The notes under the pieces were generated by a model. It did no database searches, had not been told where the DNA came from, and saw nothing but the letters and a program-made list of their open reading frames with translations. 6,021 nucleotides of DNA from Candidatus Saccharimonadota bacterium (GTDB lineage Bacteria; Patescibacteriota; Saccharimonadia; Saccharimonadales; Saccharimonadaceae). The stretch spans positions 1 through 6,021 of the forward strand of contig CAJPLU010000038.1 of NCBI GenBank assembly GCA_905371595.1, given 5' to 3'. Position 1 is the stretch's first letter. The number at the start of each line of letters is the position of its first letter. This document shows positions 1 through 4,919 of the stretch, in pieces. The position numbers and the translations under genes were made by a program.

Positions 1-246
1 CGCGGCGGCTTGGCGGGCCTTGAAGCGGTCAACGCGGCCTTCGGTGTCGATAATCTTTTCTTCGCCAGTGAAGAATGGATGCGATTTACTCGAAATGTGG
101 ACTTTGACTAACGGGTAAGTCTGGCCGTCTTTCCATTTGATTGTTTCGGTCGATTGCGCTGTTGAGCGAGTCAAGAACGCGAAGCCTGCTTGTTCGTCGC
201 TAAATACGACCAGGCGATAGTCCTGTGGGTGAATACTGCTTTTCAT
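1..246 (-). CDS. rpmE2: 50S ribosomal protein L31, type B (3' end outside the window)
   Basis: Reading the minus strand from the ATG at 246-244 gives 82 uninterrupted codons to the window edge. The protein begins MKSSIHPQDYRLVVF and contains the L31 core: a KWKDGQTYP segment (about residues 42-50), SSKSHPFFTGEEK (about 55-67) and IDTEGRVDRF (about 69-78). These match L31, a small protein of the large ribosomal subunit that contributes to the inter-subunit bridge near the central protuberance. There is no cysteine in the 82 residues, so the zinc-binding CxxC of type A L31 is absent; together with the IHPQDYR-VVF-D opening this indicates the B (C-minus) type. The stop codon lies outside the window; L31 proteins usually run 70-90 aa, so only a short tail is missing. 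The start is fixed by a strong promoter ending 9 nt before the ATG, leaving almost no leader. The upstream gene on the same strand ends 34 nt before this start. Confidence 0.93.
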   Translation of the reverse strand, partial: MKSSIHPQDYRLVVFSDEQAGFAFLTRSTAQSTETIKWKDGQTYPLVKVHISSKSHPFFTGEEKIIDTEGRVDRFKARQAAA

Positions 247-255
247 AACTGTAGT

Positions 256-284
256 ATTTTAACAAAAATCTATCTGTCTGTCAA
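256..284 (-). promoter_or_regulatory. Sigma70-type promoter of rpmE2, predicted near-leaderless
   Basis: On the minus strand a perfect -35 hexamer TTGACA (284-279) is followed by a 17-nt spacer and a -10 TAAAAT (261-256, 5 of 6 matches to TATAAT). The -35 overlaps the TGA stop codon (283-281) of the upstream membrane-protein gene. Transcription would be expected to begin around 248-250, only 2-4 nt before the ATG at 246, so there is no room for a Shine-Dalgarno site. Near-leaderless translation is inferred from this spacing and has not been measured. Confidence 0.8.
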
Positions 285-727
285 AAATGAGTTTTGCGGC
301 GCTTTTCGTTGCTACGGCGTTCCTTTTCGCTGCTGATTTTGTCGTGAAGTTTACGTAGCGCGCGCTGCGAAGCTGGCAGCTGGGTAATAGCGCGAATTTC
401 TTCCTCGATGTCAGCTAGGTCTTCGTCGCTGAAATCTTCTAGTCCGACATAGCGCATGCGGGCGCCCTTGGTAGAGCGAATCAGCTCGTCGAGCTTGAGC
501 TGGATGGCCCGGCTATCGCGGTTTTGGGTATTTTGGATCAAGAAAACCATCAAAAAAGTAACAATTGTCGTACCAGTGTTAATGACTAGCTGCCAGGTAT
601 CAGAGAAATTGAAGATCGGCCCGGTGATGAACCAGACGGCTATCGAAGCGGCTGCTAAGATAAATACGCCAGCCGAACCAGCTAGCGTTGAGGCGCGCGA
701 AGAAATCTTGCGAAAACGTTCTTTCAT
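281..727 (-). CDS. Low affinity iron permease (Fet4-like) family small membrane protein
   Basis: A 148-aa protein with two predicted membrane helices at about residues 16-38 and 47-65. A conserved stretch follows directly, NTQNRDSRAIQLKLDELIR (66-84), and then a charged cytoplasmic tail rich in Glu, Lys and Arg that ends in a basic cluster (134-146). The second helix plus the NTQNRD...KLDELI stretch is the recognisable signature of the bacterial 'low affinity iron permease' family (Pfam Iron_permease), whose bacterial members are about this length. The name comes from yeast Fet4; iron transport by these short two-helix bacterial proteins is largely unproven, so the substrate is uncertain. The start at 727 is supported by a promoter-like sequence immediately upstream. 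Arginine codons at the 5' end (CGT, CGC) match the housekeeping genes rather than the accessory pair next door. The stop is TGA. It lies head-to-tail with rpmE2 and divergently from the 804 gene. Confidence 0.8.
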   Translation of the reverse strand: MKERFRKISSRASTLAGSAGVFILAAASIAVWFITGPIFNFSDTWQLVINTGTTIVTFLMVFLIQNTQNRDSRAIQLKLDELIRSTKGARMRYVGLEDFSDEDLADIEEEIRAITQLPASQRALRKLHDKISSEKERRSNEKRRKTHF

Positions 728-733
728 GATGTA

Positions 734-762
734 AGCATAACAAAAAAGGTGAATATTAGCAA
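734..762 (-). promoter_or_regulatory. Probable promoter of the iron-permease-family gene
   Basis: On the minus strand TTGCTA (762-757, 4 of 6 matches to TTGACA) is separated by exactly 17 nt from TATGCT (739-734, 4 of 6 matches to TATAAT). Only 6 nt separate the -10 from the ATG at 727, so the transcript would start at or next to the start codon. The matches are moderate, and the assignment rests on spacing and position. Confidence 0.5.
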
Positions 763-770
763 AAATAGTG

Positions 771-776
771 TATAAT
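771..776 (+). promoter_or_regulatory. Consensus -10 element for the 804-2704 gene pair
   Basis: A perfect TATAAT lies at 771-776. The region 17 nt upstream (748-753, GGTGAA) is a poor -35, so the promoter may be weak or may depend on an activator. The predicted start near 783 leaves a leader of about 21 nt before the ATG at 804. The upstream part of this promoter overlaps the spacer of the divergent minus-strand promoter (734-762), so the two may compete for RNA polymerase. The element also excludes the GTG at 768 as the start codon, since it lies upstream of the expected transcription start. Confidence 0.6.
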
Positions 777-803
777 TACGATGGATACGTAACAGAAACA
801 AAA

Positions 804-2234
804 ATGACAAATGACAAAACACCTGAATATTACCCTGCACAAACGCCGCTAGAAATAGAAGCTGTAAGCACTGAGGACGACGAGTATAGTAGACGTCGCG
901 ACTTCTTCAGAAGGTTGTGCGATGATATAGATGAAATGCGCAAAGGCGACCTGGCAGAATTGAAGGTAAAATATAAAGGATATCTCGATAGAACCATTAG
1001 GAATGTCTGCCTAGCTAGAGACGAACGGTCGCGAGAAGAGCGTTCCGCTATAAGTAAAGCTATCAAACTAGTTGAAGAAATTGCCGACGTACCATTAGTC
1101 GATTGGCCAGACGATTTGCTTGAGTATCCGGATTTCTGTAGCGAGTATGTAAAATGGATGCTTGAATCGGGTAATGGTACAGTGTATCGTTGCGCCCAGG
1201 CTGCTAGAGAGGAGTTTCATGATAGCGGCGGTCGTATCGTAGATAAGAAAAATATTGATTTTGAAAATAGCGATTACGAACGGATGATATGGCGGTATGA
1301 AATGTGTAATAGAGTACTGCTTGGCGATGACGAATCGGCTAAATCTGTCATAGATGAATACGGTAAATATATAGGACAATATGGGACGATTAATATAGGG
1401 GAAGTCTATATGACGGAAGAAGGTCAAACAGAGTATATGGAGTATATAAGAGCTGTGGAGCATTTGGGCCGCGATAATGTACTTAAACTGCATGACAAGC
1501 TTGGGATAGCAATTTTTTCTCGCTGGTCGTTGCAAACGTTAGATAGCATGGTTGATTTGGTGAATGGTAAGGGTGAAGAAAAGTCGTGGTCGGTTGTTCT
1601 AATTGGCAAATCGGGCGATCATAATGGCGCCTTTAAAAATTTCAGACGCACAGAGTCTTCGGATATTATACCCATCGAAGTAGGTTCTGCTAACGATACT
1701 CAGGATAGAGTTGCGACGTTGCAGAATATGGGCATTGATACTATCGACCGGTTGACTATCGCTGGCCATGGCAGTGCTAATGGATTGTTGTTAGCCTCTG
1801 GTTATACTCTGCCAAGAGATACCAGTGTATTAAGGCAGAACCCTATTACTTTGCTCATCAATATGATAAAAGCAGGCGATGATGGTTTGCGAAATATCAA
1901 TCTGATGTCGTGTTCTGGCGCTCGTCGTTTTGGCGGAGAAGCAAGCCTGGCGGAATGCCTCTCTTGTTTGGACAAAGGTTTAGCCGTACATGCTCCGCCA
2001 GAAGATGCGTATATAGACGTACAAGACGGGGAGGCTAATTTGAGGTCAAAGGTACCTTTGAACCGCGCTATAGAGGACTTACTTATTGAAATGAAAATTC
2101 CTGGTTATAATAGAATTGCTAGCTGGCTAGAGAAGGTATTTTGGAAGAGAACGAAGAATATCTTAGTAACTAGCGTGGCGGGTTCGCTAGTGTCAAGGAA
2201 AAATGTTAATATGACATTAGGAGGCGAGACATGA
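804..2234 (+). CDS. Unrecognised 476-aa protein with a clan CD (caspase-like) cysteine peptidase-like C-terminal domain
   Basis: I do not recognise the gene as a named family. The N-terminal part (about 1-255) is charged and helix-rich, with an Arg/Glu-rich stretch at about 30-95. From about 260 the pattern changes to alternating strands and helices: a strand SWSVVLIG (261-268), GDHNGAF (271-277), a strand at 288-294, the hydrophobic run IDRLTIAGHG (314-323) with His322-Gly323, then INLMSCSG (365-372) with Cys370, and a further strand GLAVHAP (392-398). A hydrophobic strand ending in His-Gly, followed about 50 residues later by one ending in Cys, is the catalytic-dyad arrangement of clan CD peptidases (caspases, clostripain, RTX-toxin C80, CHAT). 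Peptidase activity is therefore inferred; a non-catalytic or DUF4347-like relative is possible. No signal peptide or convincing membrane helix is seen. An open frame extends upstream to GTG 768, but that codon overlaps the -10 box, so ATG 804 is preferred; no clear Shine-Dalgarno precedes it. The stop overlaps the next gene by ATGA. Of its 35 arginines, 17 use AGA/AGG, unlike the neighbouring housekeeping genes. Confidence 0.8.
   Translation: MTNDKTPEYYPAQTPLEIEAVSTEDDEYSRRRDFFRRLCDDIDEMRKGDLAELKVKYKGYLDRTIRNVCLARDERSREERSAISKAIKLVEEIADVPLVDWPDDLLEYPDFCSEYVKWMLESGNGTVYRCAQAAREEFHDSGGRIVDKKNIDFENSDYERMIWRYEMCNRVLLGDDESAKSVIDEYGKYIGQYGTINIGEVYMTEEGQTEYMEYIRAVEHLGRDNVLKLHDKLGIAIFSRWSLQTLDSMVDLVNGKGEEKSWSVVLIGKSGDHNGAFKNFRRTESSDIIPIEVGSANDTQDRVATLQNMGIDTIDRLTIAGHGSANGLLLASGYTLPRDTSVLRQNPITLLINMIKAGDDGLRNINLMSCSGARRFGGEASLAECLSCLDKGLAVHAPPEDAYIDVQDGEANLRSKVPLNRAIEDLLIEMKIPGYNRIASWLEKVFWKRTKNILVTSVAGSLVSRKNVNMTLGGET
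2219..2224 (+). promoter_or_regulatory. Consensus Shine-Dalgarno for the 157-aa gene
   Basis: AGGAGG sits 6 nt before the ATG at 2231, inside the 3' end of the preceding gene. With the ATGA overlap (2231-2234) it indicates translational coupling and deliberate co-expression of the two proteins. Confidence 0.85.
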
Positions 2235-2704
2235 CAGAAATGTTTCTTGGCTTATCACCAGATGCCGATAAGTGCGATCCAGAATTGATCAGAGAAATAA
2301 TAAAAGAGATAAAAGGCTATGTTGCTAGTCTGCAGCCTGGTGAATCATTTTTTGAAAATGAAGAAACAGGTTTAGTTATAAGAACTAATGTAGAAGAAGG
2401 CGATGATGGCGATGGAGCGAATCACCGCATGGTTAGTGTTGTCCGCGAAGAGGGCGGTGATAGAAAAGGGTGGCTGATCGTTACTAGAGGAAATCGTGTT
2501 TCTGTCGTAGGTGAACTAATCGGTAGCAAAGACGACGATGACAAGAGGGAGGTCTATTTATTGTTTTCTTCTGAAATTAATCCTGACCAATCTGCCGATT
2601 GTTCTAGTTGTGATTCTCTAGAGCAACTAGCAGGATCTCTGGCGCAGGCATCTGGTGTAAATAGGCCGTCGAGAAATCCTTTTGCTGTTGAAAAAAATAG
2701 CTAA
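2231..2704 (+). CDS. Unrecognised small acidic 157-aa protein, coupled to the caspase-like gene
   Basis: I recognise no family. The protein is rich in Asp and Glu, with acidic clusters at about 55-61 (EEGDDGD) and 100-105 (KDDDDK). The centre (about 47-115) alternates hydrophobic strands and charged turns: GLVIRTNV, MVSVVREE, GWLIVTRGN, RVSVVGEL and EVYLLFSSEI, suggesting a compact all-beta or alpha/beta fold after an N-terminal helix (about 17-34). There are three cysteines, Cys15 and a CSSC pair at 124-127. The C-terminal 25-30 residues look flexible. There is no signal peptide or membrane helix. It overlaps the 476-aa gene by 4 bp and has a perfect Shine-Dalgarno, so the two are almost certainly one operon. 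A role as inhibitor, chaperone, substrate or immunity partner of the caspase-like protein is only a guess from context. Seven of its 10 arginines are AGA/AGG, sharing the codon habit of its partner. The 3' end overlaps the rpsB promoter. Confidence 0.78.
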   Translation: MTEMFLGLSPDADKCDPELIREIIKEIKGYVASLQPGESFFENEETGLVIRTNVEEGDDGDGANHRMVSVVREEGGDRKGWLIVTRGNRVSVVGELIGSKDDDDKREVYLLFSSEINPDQSADCSSCDSLEQLAGSLAQASGVNRPSRNPFAVEKNS

Positions 2705-2716
2705 TAATGCTACACT
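2688..2716 (+). promoter_or_regulatory. Sigma70-type promoter of the rpsB-tsf operon
   Basis: TTGAAA (2688-2693, 5 of 6 matches to TTGACA), a 17-nt spacer and TACACT (2711-2716, 4 of 6), preceded by an extended -10 TGC (2708-2710). The -35 lies inside the last codons of the 157-aa gene. Transcription would start near 2723, giving a leader of about 67 nt. No terminator lies between the upstream pair and rpsB, so read-through is also possible. Confidence 0.72.
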
Positions 2717-2733
2717 ACGTTTGAAGTAATTTT

Positions 2734-2749
2734 AACGACACAGCTCGTT
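2734..2749 (+). promoter_or_regulatory. Small hairpin in the rpsB leader (possible S2 control site)
   Basis: AACGA (2734-2738) can pair with TCGTT (2745-2749) across a 6-nt loop, and a repeated CAGCT (2741-2745 and 2751-2755) flanks the second arm. Leaders of rpsB are known in other bacteria to bind S2 and repress the operon. Here the stem is only 5 bp and the role is speculative. Confidence 0.2.
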
Positions 2750-2789
2750 GCAGCTCCAAAAGCGGCGGGCGAGGAAAAGGAGTAACCTG

Positions 2790-3491
2790 ATGTCTGTAGA
2801 AGTAGACATGAAAGCTTTGTTTGAAGCTGGTGTTCATTTTGGGCACAAAACTAGCCGCTGGCACCCGAAGATGGCACCGTATATCCACTCAAAACGCCAG
2901 GATAGCCATATCATTGATTTGGCGAAGACGGTTGAGGCGCTGGACAAAGCTTTGCCGTTTATCACCAAGACAGTCGCTAGCGGCAAAAAAGTTTTGTTTG
3001 TCGGTACCAAAAAACAAGCCAAAGATATCGTCAAAGCGGCTGCCGAGTCGGCTGGCCAGCCATTTGTGGTGAATCGCTGGATCGGCGGTATGCTAACCAA
3101 TGTCACCACTACTAACGCGCAAATCAAAAAGCTGCGCGACCTCGAGCGCCGCATGGACAACGGCGATCTCGAGAAGCGCTATAATAAGCTAGAAGTTCAG
3201 CGCTACCAAGAAGAAATCGATAGTTTGAACTTCAAATACGGCGGTATCAAAGAATTGAATGGTAAGCCCGGCGCTTTAATAGTGCTCGATATGCTGGTTG
3301 ATAAAAATGCTATTGCTGAAGCAGAAAACCTCGGTATCCCAGTAGTGGCAATCGCTGATACTAATGCCGACCCGAGCAAAGTTGAATATCCAATACCAGG
3401 CAACGACGACGCGATCAAAGGTTTGCAATTGTTGCTAGACTACTTTGTAGCAGCAGTGAACGAAGGCAAGACTAAAAAAGAGGAGAAATAG
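2790..3491 (+). CDS. rpsB: 30S ribosomal protein S2
   Basis: A 233-aa protein, normal length for S2, which binds late to the small subunit near the head-body junction on the solvent side and is needed for S1 binding where S1 exists. Family landmarks are all present: VHFGHKTSRWHPKMAPYI (15-32), FVGTKKQA (70-77), NRWIGGMLTN (95-104), a charged coiled-coil protrusion (about 112-145), PGALIVLD (160-167) and the C-terminal LGIPVVAIADTNADP (181-195) leading to YPIPGNDDAI (200-209). The tail is short and lysine-rich. The start at ATG 2790 is chosen because AGGAG (2778-2782) lies 7 nt upstream and the protein then begins MSVEVDMKALFEAGVHFGH as in other S2 proteins; an in-frame TTG at 2748 would only add a non-conserved basic extension. 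It is followed after 1 nt by tsf, forming the classic rpsB-tsf operon. All 8 arginines are CGC. Confidence 0.98.
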   Translation: MSVEVDMKALFEAGVHFGHKTSRWHPKMAPYIHSKRQDSHIIDLAKTVEALDKALPFITKTVASGKKVLFVGTKKQAKDIVKAAAESAGQPFVVNRWIGGMLTNVTTTNAQIKKLRDLERRMDNGDLEKRYNKLEVQRYQEEIDSLNFKYGGIKELNGKPGALIVLDMLVDKNAIAEAENLGIPVVAIADTNADPSKVEYPIPGNDDAIKGLQLLLDYFVAAVNEGKTKKEEK

Positions 3492-3492
3492 G

Positions 3493-4086
3493 ATGGGCGT
3501 ATCAATCGAAGACATTAAAAAGCTGAAAGAATTAAGCGGCATTGGCCTGACCGATGCCAAAAAAGCGCTAGTTGAAGCCGAGGGCGACTTCGATAAAGCT
3601 CTCGAGGCACTGCGTAAGAAAGGCTTGACTAAGGCCGAGAAAAAAGGCGACCGCGAGACGCGCGAAGGTCTGATTGAGAGCTACGTACACTCGGGCCGTA
3701 TCGGCGTGGTTGTCGAGGTTAACTGCGAAACTGATTTCGTGGCGCGCTTGCCAGAATTTAAGGAGTTTGCGCACCAAATTGCTATGCAGATCGCAGCGAT
3801 GGCACCAAAATATGCAACAACTGAGGATATTCCGAGCGACGTTTACGAAGCGAAAAAGCAGGAGTTTTTGGCAAGCGACAGTTTGCGAGATAAGCCAGAG
3901 AATATGCGCGAGCAAATTGTCGAAGGGCAACTCAACAAGTATTTTGCCGAACAAGTCTTGTCTGAACAAGCTTTCGTACTTGACGACAACAAAACCGTCG
4001 GCGAGCTGATCAAAGAGCAAGTAGCACTGCGCGGCGAGAATGTGCGTGTTAGCCAATTCAAGCGTATCGAGCTTGGCGGCGAATAA
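3493..4086 (+). CDS. tsf: Translation elongation factor Ts
   Basis: A 197-aa EF-Ts, the guanine nucleotide exchange factor that releases GDP from EF-Tu. The N-terminal UBA-like domain is clear (IKKLKELSGIGLTDAKKALV, about 8-27, then GDFDKALEALRKKGL, 31-45), followed by GRIGVVVEVNCETDFVAR (68-85). That segment carries the Thr-Asp-Phe core (80-82) that inserts into EF-Tu and helps displace its bound Mg2+. The C-terminal part ends in GENVRVSQFKRIELG, typical of the family. At 197 aa it is much shorter than the roughly 283-aa E. coli protein; it belongs to the short class with a single core subdomain, as found in many Gram-positives relatives and CPR bacteria. It starts 1 nt after the rpsB stop with AGGAG (3481-3485) 7 nt upstream, so it is co-translated with S2. 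No arginine uses AGA/AGG. Confidence 0.97.
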   Translation: MGVSIEDIKKLKELSGIGLTDAKKALVEAEGDFDKALEALRKKGLTKAEKKGDRETREGLIESYVHSGRIGVVVEVNCETDFVARLPEFKEFAHQIAMQIAAMAPKYATTEDIPSDVYEAKKQEFLASDSLRDKPENMREQIVEGQLNKYFAEQVLSEQAFVLDDNKTVGELIKEQVALRGENVRVSQFKRIELGGE

Positions 4087-4103
4087 GCCTACGTTTTATA
4101 CAA

Positions 4104-4138
4104 CCAATATAACCGCTGAAATATGGCGGTTATTTTGG
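4104..4138 (+). terminator. Terminator-like hairpin after tsf, weak T tract
   Basis: ATAACCGC (4109-4116) pairs with GCGGTTAT (4126-4133) around a 9-nt loop, and after one T-T mismatch CCAA (4104-4107) pairs with TTGG (4135-4138), giving 12 pairs in total. Only a TTTT run (4133-4136) is present and no long U tract follows, so termination may be partial. The right arm also contributes the TG of the next promoter's extended -10. Confidence 0.55.
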
Positions 4139-4144
4139 TATGAT
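4116..4144 (+). promoter_or_regulatory. Promoter for the 236-aa gene, built into the tsf hairpin
   Basis: An extended -10, TGG plus TATGAT (4136-4144, hexamer 5 of 6), has CTGAAA (4116-4121, 4 of 6) 17 nt upstream as -35. The expected start is about 4150-4152, exactly at an ATG (4151). The -35 lies in the loop of the preceding hairpin and the TG of the -10 lies in its right arm. Confidence 0.55.
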
Positions 4145-4150
4145 AAAAGC

Positions 4151-4189
4151 ATGAGCAATCAACGGCGGAATGTAGATGCGCAATTTTGA
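4151..4189 (+). other. Leaderless 12-codon ORF overlapping the start of the 236-aa gene
   Basis: An ATG at the predicted transcription start encodes MSNQRRNVDAQF and then TGA (4187-4189). It overlaps the downstream ORF by 14 nt in another frame. It could be a regulatory small ORF, or the true N-terminus of the 236-aa protein cut off by one extra T in the TTTT run at 4184-4187: removing one T would continue the frame as ...DAQFESGSFDF. A minimal ATG-TAG (4170-4175) lies directly before the ATG at 4176. Confidence 0.35.
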
Positions 4190-4886
4190 ATCTGGTAGTT
4201 TTGACTTTTATAGCAACCGCGAAAAGCCAAGTGGCGGCGAGCGCGAGCGTGCGAGTGAGCTGGATGATATTGATTTGCGGCCCGAGAGCGAGGTCTTTCA
4301 AGACCACGAGCGGATTGATAGCAAGGATCTTGACGATCAGCTGATTGCTTTGCGAGACCAGCTAAGCGAAGATACAGGCGGAATTATTCATATTGATATT
4401 CCAGCTTATAGATATGATTTTGCTGATAATCCTTTCGTTGGTATGGGGCCGAATCGCACCAAGACTTACGAGATTTCGCGCTATGTGGATATAGTGTTTT
4501 TGCATCGTTTCATGTACCAAGAGATTATTGTTTGCGGGCTGCAATCGCGCAAATTTACCAACGAGGCAGGGCGGGCGGCGTTTATTAAACGGATTCGCGA
4601 TACTGGCGGCTTGCCGCTAAACCAGGATGGCAGCGAGCCGGAGGTTTTGGGGCGAGCATTCGTGCCATATATGCCATACCATACGACTGATGCGTTTTTC
4701 CGCCTGTATCACACGTTAATGCCACGGGTAGCCGAACGGCCGCACTATCCGCTAGATGTGTGGCTGATTTTCGATGAGAATGCCTATCAAGAAGTCGACG
4801 GCTCACCAGATTTTCGTCAGGCGTATCGTTTGCGCCGGGGATTTGACCGGCGGGCTAGTTTGCTAGGAGTAGCGCAGATAAATTAG
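4176..4886 (+). CDS. Unrecognised 236-aa protein in the usual pyrH position
   Basis: I recognise no family. The first 60 or so residues are strongly charged (ERERASELDDIDLRPESE, about 22-39) and probably disordered. From about 68 a folded region seems to start: GGIIHIDIPAYRYDF (68-82), then a hydrophobic helix-like stretch RYVDIVFLHRFMYQEIIVCG (102-121), a basic segment with FIKRIRD (136-142), an aromatic segment VPYMPYHTTDAFFRLYHTL (163-181), PLDVWLIFDE (192-201) and a basic end (YRLRRGFDRR, 217-226). It lacks the UMP kinase fold signatures, so it is not pyrH. There is no signal peptide and no clear membrane helix. The start at ATG 4176 is the earliest in-frame start (TAG lies directly upstream), but there is no good Shine-Dalgarno (only GGCGG at 4164-4168). 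The true start may instead be 4151 if a one-base frameshift is present. Codon use resembles the housekeeping genes, with one AGA noted (the Arg of AYRYDF). Confidence 0.75.
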   Translation: MRNFESGSFDFYSNREKPSGGERERASELDDIDLRPESEVFQDHERIDSKDLDDQLIALRDQLSEDTGGIIHIDIPAYRYDFADNPFVGMGPNRTKTYEISRYVDIVFLHRFMYQEIIVCGLQSRKFTNEAGRAAFIKRIRDTGGLPLNQDGSEPEVLGRAFVPYMPYHTTDAFFRLYHTLMPRVAERPHYPLDVWLIFDENAYQEVDGSPDFRQAYRLRRGFDRRASLLGVAQIN

Positions 4887-4893
4887 CGTTTGA

Positions 4894-4902
4894 TGTTACA
4901 AT
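4894..4902 (+). promoter_or_regulatory. Extended -10 promoter candidate for frr-uppS
   Basis: TGT plus TACAAT (hexamer 4897-4902, 5 of 6 matches to TATAAT) forms an extended -10; no convincing -35 is seen 16-18 nt upstream. Transcription would start near 4909, right at the Shine-Dalgarno AAGGAG (4909-4914), giving a leader of about 11 nt. Confidence 0.45.
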
Positions 4903-4919
4903 AGAGTAAAGGAGAGTAT

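Noticed and set aside
456..734. 92-codon plus-strand frame opposite the iron-permease-family gene.
   Set aside because: It is antisense to a recognisable membrane protein and has no family resemblance itself.
768..803. GTG at 768 as start of the caspase-like gene, adding 12 residues.
   Set aside because: The codon overlaps the perfect TATAAT (771-776) and would lie upstream of the expected transcription start; ATG 804 is in frame and downstream.
1095..1535. 146-codon open frame on the minus strand inside the 476-aa gene.
   Set aside because: It is antisense to a gene with coherent protein features, has no promoter or ribosome-binding site that I can see, and its composition looks like a shadow frame.
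2528..2545. DDDDK in the 157-aa protein (an enterokinase-type site) as evidence of proteolytic processing.
   Set aside because: The protein has many acidic clusters, and enterokinase is an animal enzyme; the match is most likely compositional.
2748..2789. TTG at 2748 as an earlier start of rpsB.
   Set aside because: It adds 14 non-conserved residues, while ATG 2790 has a good Shine-Dalgarno at proper spacing and the standard S2 N-terminus.
728..2789. Search for IS ends, direct repeats, tRNA or attachment sites that would explain insertion of the accessory pair.
   Set aside because: No inverted terminal repeats, transposase, integrase or tRNA-like sequence was found by eye around the pair.
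3568..4056. 162-codon open frame antisense to tsf.
   Set aside because: It is the complement of the conserved EF-Ts coding sequence; such shadows arise from codon bias.
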